64,000 bases of DNA from positions 1,674,001 through 1,738,000 of the forward strand of contig NZ_CP108508.1 of the NCBI RefSeq assembly GCF_035917275.1, written 5' to 3'. This DNA is from Streptomyces sp. NBC_01237. GTDB taxonomy: Bacteria; Actinomycetota; Actinomycetes; Streptomycetales; Streptomycetaceae. Shown here in pieces: positions 52,960-61,456 of the stretch; position 1 is the first letter of the stretch; every line of letters starts with the position of its first letter. Position numbers and translations under genes: made by a program. The notes beneath the pieces are model-generated. The model did not search any database, had not been told where the DNA came from, and worked only from the letters and a program-made list of their open reading frames with translations.

Positions 52960-52967
52960 CAGCGCCC

Positions 52968-53951
52968 ATGGAGCAGAGGCATCTCGGCCGTACCGGCCTA
53001 CGCGTGTCCCGGATCGGGCTCGGCACCCTCACCTGGGGCCGGGACACCGACGAACACGACGCCGCCGACCAGCTGAAGGCCTTCTGGGACGCGGGCGGCA
53101 CCCTGGTCGACACCGCCGATGTGTACGGGGGCGGGGAGGCCGAGTATCTGCTCGGGCAGCTCGTGGACAGCCTCGTGCCGCGCCAGGACCTGGTCATCGC
53201 CACGAAGGCGGGCAGCGTCGCCGACCCGTACCGCCGCTTCAACGGGTCGCGCGGACATCTGCTGGCCGCGCTCGACGCGTCCCTGGAACGGCTCGGCACG
53301 GACTACGTGGACCTGTGGCAGGTTCACGCGTTCGATCCGGAGACCCCGATGGAGGAGACCCTCCAGGCGCTGGACCTGGCGGTCTCGTCCGGCCGCGTCC
53401 GGTACGCGGGCGTGTCGAACTTCTGCGGCTGGCAGCTGGCCAAGGCGGCCACCTGGCAGCTCGCCGCCCCCGGCGTACGCACCCGGCTGGCCAGCACACA
53501 GATGGAGTACTCGCTGCTCCAGCGCGGCGTCGAGCGGGAGGTGCTGCCGGCCGCGCTCGACCTCGGCATGGGGCTGCTGCCCTCGTCGCCGCTGGGCCGC
53601 GGTGTGCTGACCGGCAAGTACCGCCTGGGCACCCCGTCCGGTTCCCGGGGCGCGTCCGAGCAGCTGGCCCCCTTCGTGGAGCCCTATCTCGACGACCCGG
53701 CGAGCAGGATCGTGGACGCGGTGGCGACCGCGGCGGACGGCCTGGCCACGACGGCCCTCCAGGTGGCGCTCGCCTGGGTCCGCGACCGGCCGGGCGTGAC
53801 CGCCCCGATCGTCGGCGCGCGCAACGCGCGGCAGCTCAGGGAGGCTTTGTCAGTGGAGGCGCTTAGTCTTCCTGACGAGATCTGCCAGGCGCTCGACGAT
53901 GTGTCGGCGCCCGTGCACCGCTATCCCGACCAGGACTGGAGCACGCTGTGA
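52968..53951 (+). CDS. Aldo/keto reductase
   Basis: 327-residue NADPH-dependent oxidoreductase of the AKR (beta/alpha)8 family. Catalytic residues: Asp and Tyr in LVDTADVYGGGEAE (about 43-56), Lys in IATKAGS, His in WQVHAFD. The GVSNFCGWQL and ALAWVRDRPGVTAPIVGARN blocks bind the cofactor. The ATG at 52968 has no Shine-Dalgarno but a TAATCT box 8 nt upstream. Its stop overlaps the next gene's GTG (GTGA), so the two are translationally coupled. Substrate unknown. Confidence 0.9.
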   Translation: MEQRHLGRTGLRVSRIGLGTLTWGRDTDEHDAADQLKAFWDAGGTLVDTADVYGGGEAEYLLGQLVDSLVPRQDLVIATKAGSVADPYRRFNGSRGHLLAALDASLERLGTDYVDLWQVHAFDPETPMEETLQALDLAVSSGRVRYAGVSNFCGWQLAKAATWQLAAPGVRTRLASTQMEYSLLQRGVEREVLPAALDLGMGLLPSSPLGRGVLTGKYRLGTPSGSRGASEQLAPFVEPYLDDPASRIVDAVATAADGLATTALQVALAWVRDRPGVTAPIVGARNARQLREALSVEALSLPDEICQALDDVSAPVHRYPDQDWSTL

Positions 53952-56278
53952 CTGCGCTTCCCCGGGGGGAAACCCCAGGCCCCTCGGCCGAAGACCGCGA
54001 GACCGACGCGGCCCCCGGCACCGTCGGCGCGCCCACACCGGGTACCGGCACGCCCGCCGAGGACGGGCCGTCGGCGCCGGACGCCCCGGCCACGCCCGAC
54101 GGGGCGGCCGGGACCGGGACCACGGCCGACGAGGACGCGGCCGAGGACGGAGCCACCGCCGAGGACACGGCCGAGGACGAGCCGACCGGCGACGAGGCAC
54201 CGGCCGCAGCCGCGCCCTCCGAGGCGGAGGCCGAGCTCGCCGCCCAGCGTGAGCTGCGGGAGCGGATCGAGAAGCGCAAGGCCGAGAAGGACGGCCCCAT
54301 CCCGGCCGGTACGAAGCTCAGCGGCACCGCCGCCGATCTGCTCGCCGCGGTCCGGGCCGTGGAGAGCGGTGAGAAGGCGGGCACCACGTTCTTCGACTCC
54401 CCCGCCACCGCGCCCGCCCCCCGCCGCGCCGCGCCGGCCACCGCGCAGCCCTCCGCGCGTCCCCGGCCGCCCGAGCCGTCCCCGGCCGCGCAGGGCGCGT
54501 CACCCGAGGCCGCGGCCTCGGTGCGGGCGCTGCTCGTCGAGGGCGGGGCTCCCGAGGCACTGGCCCGCCCGGCCACCGGGACGCTGGGCGAGCAGGCCGC
54601 CGAGATCCTGCGCGAGGACCCCTGGCAGCTGCTCGCCGTCCCCGGGGTCCACCCGGAGCAGGCGGACGACTTCGCGCGGGCCCTGCTGGGTGCCGCCTGC
54701 GGTCCGGACGACGAGCGCAGGACCGCGGCGCTGGTGGGCTGGCTGCTGGAGCGGGCCGCCCGCCAGGGCCACACGGCACTGGACGCCACGGCCGTACGGG
54801 CGTCGCTGGCCGAGCGGGCGGTGACCGATCCCGACGCCGCCGTGGAACACGCCGTCGCCGAGGGTGTCGTGCTGGTCTTCCAGGAGGGCCTGGACCCGGC
54901 GGAATCGGCGGAGGCGACCGGATCCGCCGAGGAGAGCGACGGCACGAACGGCGTGGACGGCGTGGACGGCGCCGACAGCGCCGAGGAGGTGCGGGAGCCG
55001 GTCCAGGTGCTGCTGGGCCTCGATCGGTACGCACTGGCGGAGGAGAGCCTCGCCGACGGTCTGGCCCGGCTGGTCAACGCCTGCGAGAAGGGCGCCGACT
55101 GGACCGAGGCCGCCGCCTTGGCCCCGTCCCCGTCGGCGGCCGAGCTGATCCGTACGGTCGCCACGGGCGGCCTGGTCGCCCACAGCGGCGGCGAGGCGGC
55201 CCGCGCCGAGCCCGCGGCCCTGATCGCGGCGGCGCAGGGCCTGGGGCTGCGCGCCCTCGGTACCACGCACAGCACGGACGGCCGCCGCGGACTGGCCGAG
55301 GCGGTCGGTGATCCCGAGTCGGCGGTCACCCTCGCCGGGCTGCTGTCCGGCGCCGAAGGACCCGGCCGGGACGAGGACGGTGCGCTCGCCCTCGACCTGC
55401 TGGTGGTGCTGGACGCCCCGCAGCTGGACGTGGAGGCCGCCGCGATCCTGGTCGAGTTCCTCGCCGACGGCGCCCGTCTGGTGCTGAGCGGCGATCCCGG
55501 CGTGCTGGGCTCCGCGGGCGCGGGCCGGGTCTTCGCGGATGTGCTGGCCGCTCGTGCGTGCCCGCAGGTCGTGTCCCGTACACCGGACCCCGGACCGATC
55601 GGCGAGCTGGTCTCCGGCATCGGCATCGGTGAGCTGAACCAGGTCGAGGCACCGGGCAAGGAGGTGGTGATCGTCCCCGTGCGCGACGCGGGCGAGGCGG
55701 TCCACCGCACCGTGCAGCTGGTCGCGGACTCGGTGCCGCGCGCCTTCGGCATCCCTTCGGCCGACACCCAGGTGATCACTGTCGGCCACGGCGGCTCGGC
55801 GGGCACCCGGGCGTTGAACGCGGCGCTGAAGCAGCGTCTCAACCCGGGCCCCGGCCGGTTCGGCGGCTTCGACCCGGGCGACCGCGTCGTCCATGTCCCC
55901 GCACCCGGCCGGACCGTGCCCGGGGTGGTGCTCTCGGCCGACGCGGAGGGCCTGCGCCTGGACTGTGCGGGCACCGCCGTCGTCGTGCCCCAGGACCGGG
56001 TCGAGACGGCCGTACGGCACGGCTGGGCCCTCAGCGCCCACCAGGCGGCCGGGATGCGCTGGCCCGCCGTGGTCGTGGTGCTGCCCGGCGACGCGGCGCA
56101 GGGGCTCAGCCGCCCCTGGGTGTACACCGCGTTCAGCCGCGGGGAACGGCACCTGTCCGTCGTGCACGGCGTGGACCAGGCGCTCCCGCACGCGGTGGCG
56201 CAGATCCCCGCCCAGGAGCGGACGACCCGTCTGCGCGCGCTGCTGGAGGCCCTGCCGACCCCCGACGCCGCCTCGTAA
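53948..56278 (+). CDS. RecD2-like protein with degenerate helicase motifs
   Basis: 776 residues. The first 180 are disordered, acidic and Pro/Ala-rich. A helix-hairpin-helix (LLAVPGVHPEQADDFARALLG, about 229-250) follows. The second half follows the order of a RecD2/UvrD-type SF1 helicase but with key residues lost: the Walker A place reads GGEAARAE (about 414-421) without GKT, Walker B reads LLVVLDAPQLD (about 484-494), then LVLSGDPGVLG, HQAAGMRW (about 698-705, for HKSQGSE) and YTAFSRGERHL (about 726-736, for YTAxTRAxxxL). It may be a DNA-binding pseudo-helicase. GTG start coupled to the aldo/keto reductase. Confidence 0.72.
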   Translation: MTALPRGETPGPSAEDRETDAAPGTVGAPTPGTGTPAEDGPSAPDAPATPDGAAGTGTTADEDAAEDGATAEDTAEDEPTGDEAPAAAAPSEAEAELAAQRELRERIEKRKAEKDGPIPAGTKLSGTAADLLAAVRAVESGEKAGTTFFDSPATAPAPRRAAPATAQPSARPRPPEPSPAAQGASPEAAASVRALLVEGGAPEALARPATGTLGEQAAEILREDPWQLLAVPGVHPEQADDFARALLGAACGPDDERRTAALVGWLLERAARQGHTALDATAVRASLAERAVTDPDAAVEHAVAEGVVLVFQEGLDPAESAEATGSAEESDGTNGVDGVDGADSAEEVREPVQVLLGLDRYALAEESLADGLARLVNACEKGADWTEAAALAPSPSAAELIRTVATGGLVAHSGGEAARAEPAALIAAAQGLGLRALGTTHSTDGRRGLAEAVGDPESAVTLAGLLSGAEGPGRDEDGALALDLLVVLDAPQLDVEAAAILVEFLADGARLVLSGDPGVLGSAGAGRVFADVLAARACPQVVSRTPDPGPIGELVSGIGIGELNQVEAPGKEVVIVPVRDAGEAVHRTVQLVADSVPRAFGIPSADTQVITVGHGGSAGTRALNAALKQRLNPGPGRFGGFDPGDRVVHVPAPGRTVPGVVLSADAEGLRLDCAGTAVVVPQDRVETAVRHGWALSAHQAAGMRWPAVVVVLPGDAAQGLSRPWVYTAFSRGERHLSVVHGVDQALPHAVAQIPAQERTTRLRALLEALPTPDAAS

Positions 56279-56297
56279 CCGCCGCCCGGACAGCACT

Positions 56298-56322
56298 GTG
56301 GCCCCGGCTACACCGGGGCCAC
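56298..56322. terminator. Convergent terminator hairpin
   Basis: GTGGCCCCGG and CCGGGGCCAC with a CTACA loop lie between the RecD2-like gene (+) and the gene ending at 56347 (-). Confidence 0.8.
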
Positions 56323-56346
56323 GGTTCGCCGGATCTCACCGGAAGG

Positions 56347-57006
56347 TCAGGATCTGCCCGCTGTCAGGTCGTCCAGGTCCTCGTCCAGCTCCTCCTCGTC
56401 GAAGACGGAGCTGACGTCGAAGCGGCAGACCACGAGCTGGGGATCGGCCTGGTCGAACGGTGCGCCCAGCCACTCACCGGGCTCGGGGGGCACGTCACCG
56501 GCCGCGACCCAGAGGGTGGAGTCCCCCTCCTCCAGGCCGAACTCGGTGTGCCGGGAGGCGATCTCGTCCGGTTCGTACTCACCGAACAGCACCCCCAGCG
56601 CGGCATGGACGCTGGTGCCGACCACGGGGTTGTTCCCGACGCCCCGGTCGTCCGATTCGAGGTCGGCGAGGCGCTGTGCCTGGGCGAGCAGTCGCGGGGG
56701 TTCCGCGACCGTGTAGTCGCGCCGGATCAGCACGCTCAGCGCGCTGGGCTCCCCGGGACCGGCATAGGGCGGCAGGGAGTCGTCCGCGCCGGGGATCTCG
56801 AAGGGCGTGACCTCGTCGTAGCGGTCGTAGAGCAGTTCGTCGTAGACCTCGGCCGCAGCGGCCAGTGCGTTGAACGCGTCATAGACGGCGGGGTCGTCGT
56901 CCCCGGTACGGCGTTCGACCGCCTCGAGGTGACGGTCGAGCGCGGCTTTGACCGCTTCGGCGGCGGCACGTACCTCGGCAGCGGTGGGCTGCGCAGCATC
57001 AGACAT
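56347..57006 (-). CDS. Uncharacterised conserved-looking cytoplasmic protein
   Basis: 219-residue acidic soluble protein. An N-terminal helix (TAAEVRAAAEAVKAALDRHLEAVE) is followed by AVYDAFNALAAAAEVYDELLYDRYDEVTPFEIP, then VLIRRDYTVAEPPRLLAQAQRLA, and an acidic C-terminus (FDEEELDEDLDDL). I do not recognise a family. The ATG at 57006 lacks a Shine-Dalgarno; TAGCGT lies 7 nt before it. It is divergent, with 47 bp between starts, from the DUF5703 gene, an arrangement I believe recurs in Streptomyces near chpC. Confidence 0.75.
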   Translation of the reverse strand: MSDAAQPTAAEVRAAAEAVKAALDRHLEAVERRTGDDDPAVYDAFNALAAAAEVYDELLYDRYDEVTPFEIPGADDSLPPYAGPGEPSALSVLIRRDYTVAEPPRLLAQAQRLADLESDDRGVGNNPVVGTSVHAALGVLFGEYEPDEIASRHTEFGLEEGDSTLWVAAGDVPPEPGEWLGAPFDQADPQLVVCRFDVSSVFDEEELDEDLDDLTAGRS

Positions 57007-57013
57007 AGTGCAG

Positions 57014-57019
57014 ACGCTA
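57014..57019 (-). promoter_or_regulatory. Putative -10, leftward leaderless start
   Basis: Minus-strand TAGCGT, 7 nt before the ATG at 57006. Confidence 0.45.
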
Positions 57020-57040
57020 TCCGTACCGGGGCTGTGCCCG

Positions 57041-57046
57041 CACAAT
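57041..57046 (+). promoter_or_regulatory. Putative -10, rightward leaderless start
   Basis: CACAAT, 7 nt before the ATG at 57054. With the leftward box it makes a back-to-back promoter pair inside 47 bp. Confidence 0.45.
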
Positions 57047-57053
57047 AGATGCG

Positions 57054-57242
57054 ATGCCGGAATACGAATTTGTCGACGTGTACGTGCCGCGCGGGGTGTC
57101 CCGCAAGGATGCGGCCCGACTGCTGACCGACCACGCCGAGTACGGGCACTGGGAGTTGGACCGCCTGACCCTGCGCCGCGACGGCAGCCGCAGAGTGCGG
57201 TTGCGCAGACGGATCATCCGCCAGCTCCGGGCCACCTGGTGA
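57054..57242 (+). CDS. DUF5703-type small basic protein
   Basis: 62-residue protein. MPEYEFVDVYVPRGVSRKDAARLLTDHAEYGHWEL forms a compact alpha/beta unit, followed by a strongly basic tail (RRDGSRRVRLRRRII). This matches, from memory, the short DUF5703 family found in actinobacteria. The basic tail suggests nucleic-acid or membrane-surface contact, which is inference. Start at 57054 is probably leaderless. A perfect 32-bp palindrome 50 bp downstream separates it from the convergent chaplin gene. Confidence 0.78.
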   Translation: MPEYEFVDVYVPRGVSRKDAARLLTDHAEYGHWELDRLTLRRDGSRRVRLRRRIIRQLRATW

Positions 57243-57292
57243 CCGCGGAACGGAGATCCGGATGACGGCGGAACGCGCCGCCCGATGACATC

Positions 57293-57324
57293 GGAGCGGG
57301 CCCCGCGGCCGCGGGGCCCGCTCC
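57293..57324. terminator. Perfect 32-bp palindrome, convergent terminator
   Basis: GGAGCGGGCCCCGCGG followed by its exact inverse, with no unpaired centre. It lies between the DUF5703 gene (+) and the long chaplin gene (-). Confidence 0.8.
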
Positions 57325-57358
57325 TCTCACAGCGTGGTTCGCGACAGGCGCGAAGCCG

Positions 57359-58141
57359 CTATGCGGCGCTGCGGGAGCGGCGGTACAGCACGGCGCCCGC
57401 ACCGGCGAGGAGCAGACCCGCGCCCGCCGGGATCAGCAGGTCGAGCCCGCCTCCGCCGGTCTGTGCGAGCTGCTCGCCGGGGTGGAGCTGGGGCGCGGGA
57501 ACGTTGGCCTCGGGCGGGCTGTTGACCGGCGGGGTGACGGGCGTACCGGGCGTGACCGGCACCTCCGGCTCCTCGTGCGGCGGGCTGACCACGGGGTCGT
57601 TGGCGCAGCTGTTGCCGAACGTCGGGTTGAGCAGCCCGCCGATGGTGATGCTGTTGCCACAGGCGTTCACCGGGATGTCGATCGGCACCGCGACGTTGTT
57701 GCCGGAGAGGATCCCGGGCGACCCCTGCGCCGTGCCCTCGGCCGAGGCGCCGGGGGCACGGTGCCTGCCGGTCCCGGCCCCGCTGTGGCCGGCCTTCCCG
57801 GCGTCACCGCCCGGAGCCTGCGCGGTGGTACTGCCCGCGGCCGCGTGGTTGCCGGAGCTGCCGCTGTCGGCCGCACCGGGACCCGGCGCGTTCCCCGACG
57901 GTCCGTTCTCGCAGTCGTTGCCGAACGTCGGGTTGAGCAGTCCGACGACGCTCACGGAGTTCCCGCACGCGTTGATCGGTACCTCGACCGGAATCTGGAC
58001 CGAATTCCCGGACAGCACCCCGGGAGAATTCGACGCACCCCCGGCCGCCCCGGCGTCGGCGTGCGCGTAGCCACCGCTGAGCGCGAGCACGCCGCCCGCC
58101 GCCGCCATGGTGATCAGGCCTTTACGAGTGACCTGTCGCAT
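57359..58141 (-). CDS. chpC: Long chaplin with sortase signal (ChpC type)
   Basis: 260-residue cell-wall-anchored amyloid surfactant of aerial hyphae. Signal peptide (RKGLITMAAAGGVLALSGGYAHA), then two chaplin domains (about 30-70 and 130-170), each with two Cys (INACGN...FGNDC and VNACGN...FGNSC). A Gly/Ala/Pro linker and a C-terminal LAQTG sortase signal, membrane helix and RRSRSAA charged tail complete it; LAxTG is the class E sortase form. The ATG at 58141 follows AGGCAGGAAACG. It lies 139 bp downstream of the short chaplin gene, as chpC and chpH do in S. coelicolor. Confidence 0.94.
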   Translation of the reverse strand: MRQVTRKGLITMAAAGGVLALSGGYAHADAGAAGGASNSPGVLSGNSVQIPVEVPINACGNSVSVVGLLNPTFGNDCENGPSGNAPGPGAADSGSSGNHAAAGSTTAQAPGGDAGKAGHSGAGTGRHRAPGASAEGTAQGSPGILSGNNVAVPIDIPVNACGNSITIGGLLNPTFGNSCANDPVVSPPHEEPEVPVTPGTPVTPPVNSPPEANVPAPQLHPGEQLAQTGGGGLDLLIPAGAGLLLAGAGAVLYRRSRSAA

Positions 58142-58280
58142 AGGTTCGTTTCCTGCCTTCTGCCTACCGAAATACCCCCGGACACGACCGTGCGAGGGCC
58201 GAATGCCGACCGGTCCCGGAGTGCATGGCACGCACTCCGGGACCGGCCTGGCTCAAACCCTTACGGGTTGACGCGCAACG

Positions 58281-58514
58281 TCACGCGTTGACGCAGGTGT
58301 TGCCGAAGGAGGGGTTCAGCAGCCCGATCACGTTGACCGTGTTGCCGCACAGGTTGATCGGCACGTGGACCGGAACCTGGATGACGTTGCCCGAGAGCAC
58401 GCCGGGGCTGCCGATGGCGGCACCCTGGGCACCCGCGTCGGCGGCGGCCATACCCGCACCCGCGAGCACGAGACCACCGGTAGCAGCCGCAACTGCGACG
58501 ACCTTCTTGATCAT
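58281..58514 (-). CDS. chpH: Short chaplin ChpH
   Basis: 77-residue secreted chaplin: signal peptide to about residue 26 (AAADA), then one chaplin domain with the two cysteines (PINLCGNTVNVIGLLNPSFGNTC) and the terminal VNA. Short chaplins assemble into amyloid fibres that lower surface tension and coat spores and aerial hyphae. The ATG has AGGAGG 5 nt upstream, the strongest ribosome site in this region, fitting high expression. Neighbouring chpC anchors such fibres to the wall. Confidence 0.96.
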   Translation of the reverse strand: MIKKVVAVAAATGGLVLAGAGMAAADAGAQGAAIGSPGVLSGNVIQVPVHVPINLCGNTVNVIGLLNPSFGNTCVNA

Positions 58515-58655
58515 TATTCCTCCTAGTTGGAAATGCGGTCCCAGCCGCGGACCGCATCACTTGTAACGAGGAGGGTTTAGCGGGGCTACGAGCGAATGAG
58601 CCGATTCACTCTTTCCGGTCACATACGCACAGGCGGTCGATTCATGCCTCGGGCT

Positions 58656-59981
58656 TCAGCAATTGTCGATGAACCGGTCGAGCACGCGCACGCCGAACTG
58701 CAGACCGTCGACCGGCACCCGCTCGTCCACACCGTGGAACATCCCGGCGAAGTCGAGCTCCGGCGGCAGCTTCAGCGGAGCGAAACCGAAGCCGCGGATG
58801 CCGAGGTCGTCGAAGGACTTGGCGTCCGTACCGGCCGAGAGCATGTACGGCACGGCCCGCGCGATCGGGTCCTCGGCGACCAGCGCGGTCTGCATCGCGT
58901 CGACGAGGGCGCCGTCGAACGTGGTCTCCAGCGCCTTGTCCGCGTGCACGTCCTCGCGCCTCACGTTGGGACCCAGGATCCGGTCCAGGTCGGCCAGGAA
59001 CTCCTCCTCGTACCCCGGCAGGAACCGGCCGTCCACATGGGCGGTCGCCTGTCCCGGAATGACGTTGACCTTGTAGCCCGCGCCGAGCTGGGTCGGGTTC
59101 GCGGTGTTCTGCAGCGAGGCGCCGATGAGCTTGGAGATACCGCCCAGCTTGGCGAGGGTCTCCTCCATGTTCTCGGGGTCGAGCTCGGTGCCCAGGGCGT
59201 CCGAGAGCTCGTCGAGGAAGTGCCGCAGGGTCTTGGTCACCCGCACCGGGAACTTGTGCCGGCCCAGGCGCCCGACGGCCTCGGACAGCTCGGTGATGGC
59301 GTTGTCCTTGTGGATCATCGAGCCGTGCCCGGCGGTGCCGTCCACGGTCAGCTTCATCCAGTGCATGCCCTTCTGGGCCGTCTCCACGAGGTAGAGCCTC
59401 AGCTTCTCGTTGACGGTGAAGGAGAACCCGCCGACCTCGCTGATCGCCTCGTTGACGCCCTCGAACAGCCCGGGGTGGTTGTCCACCAGGTAACGGGCGC
59501 CGTAGGTGCCGCCCGCCTCCTCGTCCGCGACGAAGGCCAGCACGATGTCGCGCGGGGGCTTGCGGCCGCTGCGCATGCGGTCGCGGACGACCGCGAGGGT
59601 CATGGCGTCCATGTCCTTCATGTCGACCGCGCCACGGCCCCACACACAGCCGTCCGCGATCTCCCCGGAGAACGGGTCGTGCGTCCAGTCGGCCGCGTTG
59701 GCCGGGACGACGTCGGTGTGCCCGTGAATGAGCAGCGCGGGCCTGGACGGGTCCTCGCCCTCGATGCGGGCCACGGTGGAGGCACGGCCCTTGTGGGACT
59801 CGAAGATCTTCGGTTCGAGCCCGACCTCGGCGAGCTTCTCCGCGACGTACTCGGCAGCGAGCCGCTCACCGGGGCCCGAGTGGTCTCCGTAGTTGCTGGT
59901 GTCGATCCGGATCAGCTCACGGCAGAGGTCCACGACCTCGTCCTCGCCGGATACGGTCCGGGCCACGTTGGTCTCGCTCAC
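58656..59981 (-). CDS. M20-family metallopeptidase/deacylase
   Basis: 441-residue zinc peptidase of the M20/ArgE/DapE family. LLIHGHTDVVP (first His and Asp ligands), WGRGAVDMKD, ADEEAGG (catalytic Glu) and the C-terminal SAGTDAKSF with FHGVDERVPVDGL are intact; a dimerisation insert (GTAGHGS) lies in the middle. The GTG at 59981 has GGAAGGAAG 4 nt upstream. It stands alone between chpH and tRNA-Leu; the substrate, an acyl-amino acid or dipeptide, is not determined by sequence. Confidence 0.9.
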   Translation of the reverse strand: MSETNVARTVSGEDEVVDLCRELIRIDTSNYGDHSGPGERLAAEYVAEKLAEVGLEPKIFESHKGRASTVARIEGEDPSRPALLIHGHTDVVPANAADWTHDPFSGEIADGCVWGRGAVDMKDMDAMTLAVVRDRMRSGRKPPRDIVLAFVADEEAGGTYGARYLVDNHPGLFEGVNEAISEVGGFSFTVNEKLRLYLVETAQKGMHWMKLTVDGTAGHGSMIHKDNAITELSEAVGRLGRHKFPVRVTKTLRHFLDELSDALGTELDPENMEETLAKLGGISKLIGASLQNTANPTQLGAGYKVNVIPGQATAHVDGRFLPGYEEEFLADLDRILGPNVRREDVHADKALETTFDGALVDAMQTALVAEDPIARAVPYMLSAGTDAKSFDDLGIRGFGFAPLKLPPELDFAGMFHGVDERVPVDGLQFGVRVLDRFIDNC

Positions 59982-60164
59982 ACTGCTTCCTTCCACTGTC
60001 GCTGTGGTGCTCCCCCTCATCCTCCCGCGCCCGGCGCGCACACCCAAGGGCACCCACCCCTCGTCATGCGCCGTTCACGCGTACCGGGGCGTGATCGAGC
60101 ACCCCCGATTGTTTGCTATGGTTTTCCACGTCGGAACGGGCACGGCCCGCGAGACAGACACCCG

Positions 60165-60249
60165 GTCCGGGTGGCGGAATGGCAGACGCGCTAGCTTGAG
60201 GTGCTAGTGCCCTTTATCGGGCGTGGGGGTTCAAGTCCCCCCTCGGACA
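60165..60249 (+). tRNA. tRNA-Leu (anticodon GAG)
   Basis: An 85-nt cloverleaf: acceptor GTCCGGG pairs with CTCGGAC (one G-U), discriminator A at 60249. The anticodon stem CTAGC/GCTAG encloses TTGAGGT, giving anticodon GAG, which reads the CUC leucine codon. A long variable arm (TGCCC...GGGCG) and the T arm GGGGG-TTCAAGT-CCCCC are as expected for a class II tRNA. CCA is not encoded. Confidence 0.97.
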
Positions 60250-60508
60250 CAGAGCAGTACAGCGGGGCGGCCTTCATCGTGATCACGGTGGAGGCCGTTT
60301 CGCTGTGCCCGGACGCCTCAGCCCTGCGGTCGGACCGCGTCAGGCCGGCGGAACAAGCGGGCGGGGACCTGTTCGCCGGAATCGGCTCCGGTGCACAAGA
60401 ATGTCCGATGACGCGGGCCCCGCACCTCGCCCGCCGGGAGGACCACCGCATGACCCGTACCGCTGCCGACCGCCCCCACCGCGCCCCCGGCCCGTTCCGG
60501 ACCGGCCG

Positions 60509-61447
60509 GTGAGGGGGCGCGGGAGGCCGCCCGCCGCGCCGCTGCCCCAGCGCCGCGGCGTCGACGCGGTGCGGGTGCGGTTGCCGGAGGATCCGGCGGG
60601 GGTCTGGGCGTCGGTCGGGGAGCATCTGACCGCCCGGTTCGGCGGGGCCGTGGGGGTGGAGCGCGTGGCCGCGATGCTCGACGAGGGCGGGTTCGTCGGC
60701 GCGGACGGCGGTGCGGTGCGTGGCGACGAGCCGTATACGGCCGGGCGCTTCCTCTGGTTCCACCGGGACTTCGCGCCGGAGGAGCCGGTGCCGTTCCCCG
60801 TCGGTGTCGTGTACCACGACGCGCATCTCGTCGTCGCCGACAAGCCGCACTTCCTGGCCACCACCCCGCGCGGCCGGCACATCACCGAGACCGCGGTCGC
60901 CCGGCTGCGTCGCGATCTCGGCCTGCCGGGGTTGCAGCCCGCCCACCGGCTGGACCGGCTGACCGCGGGGCTCGTGCTCTTCGTCGTGCGGCCCGAGGAG
61001 CGGGGCGCGTACCAGACGCTGTTCCGGGACCGGCTCGTCCGCAAGGAGTACGAGGCGGTCGCCCCGTACGATCCGGCCCTGGCCCTCCCCCGCACCGTAC
61101 GCAGCCGGATCGTCAAGGAGCGTGGTGTGCTCGCCGCGCGGGAGGAGCCGGGGGAGGCGAACAGCGAGAGCAGGATCGAGCTGCTGGAGCAGCGGGGCGG
61201 GCTGGGCCGCTACCGGCTGCTGCCCGCCACCGGGCGGACGCATCAGCTGCGGGTCCATATGAACAGCCTGGGCCTGCCGCTCGTCCACGATCCGCTCTAC
61301 CCGGTGGTGGAGCCGGACGGCGCGCCGGAGGACTGGGCGCGCCCGCTCCAACTGCTCGCCGTCAGGCTGGAGTTCACTGATCCGGTCACGGGAGAGCCGC
61401 GCCGCTTCACGAGCGGGCTGCGGCTCTCCGCGTGGCCGGAGGGGTGA
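60509..61447 (+). CDS. RluA-family rRNA/tRNA pseudouridine synthase
   Basis: 312-residue pseudouridine synthase. The catalytic AHRLDRLTAGLVLF motif (Asp about residue 151) is central; YHDAHLVVADKPHFLATTP precedes it and LLPATGRTHQLRVHMNSLGLPLVHDPLYP follows, all RluA-type. An N-terminal arm of about 100 residues replaces the S4 domain. The start is uncertain: GTG at 60509 is taken because the conserved part begins soon after, but no clear ribosome site is seen. The target RNA is unknown. Confidence 0.85.
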   Translation: MRGRGRPPAAPLPQRRGVDAVRVRLPEDPAGVWASVGEHLTARFGGAVGVERVAAMLDEGGFVGADGGAVRGDEPYTAGRFLWFHRDFAPEEPVPFPVGVVYHDAHLVVADKPHFLATTPRGRHITETAVARLRRDLGLPGLQPAHRLDRLTAGLVLFVVRPEERGAYQTLFRDRLVRKEYEAVAPYDPALALPRTVRSRIVKERGVLAAREEPGEANSESRIELLEQRGGLGRYRLLPATGRTHQLRVHMNSLGLPLVHDPLYPVVEPDGAPEDWARPLQLLAVRLEFTDPVTGEPRRFTSGLRLSAWPEG

Positions 61448-61456
61448 GCGGCCGGG

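Noticed and set aside
60165..60249. tRNA-Leu as an integration site of an element
   Set aside because: The 3' end is intact, but no integrase and no second copy of the tRNA end were seen within the window.
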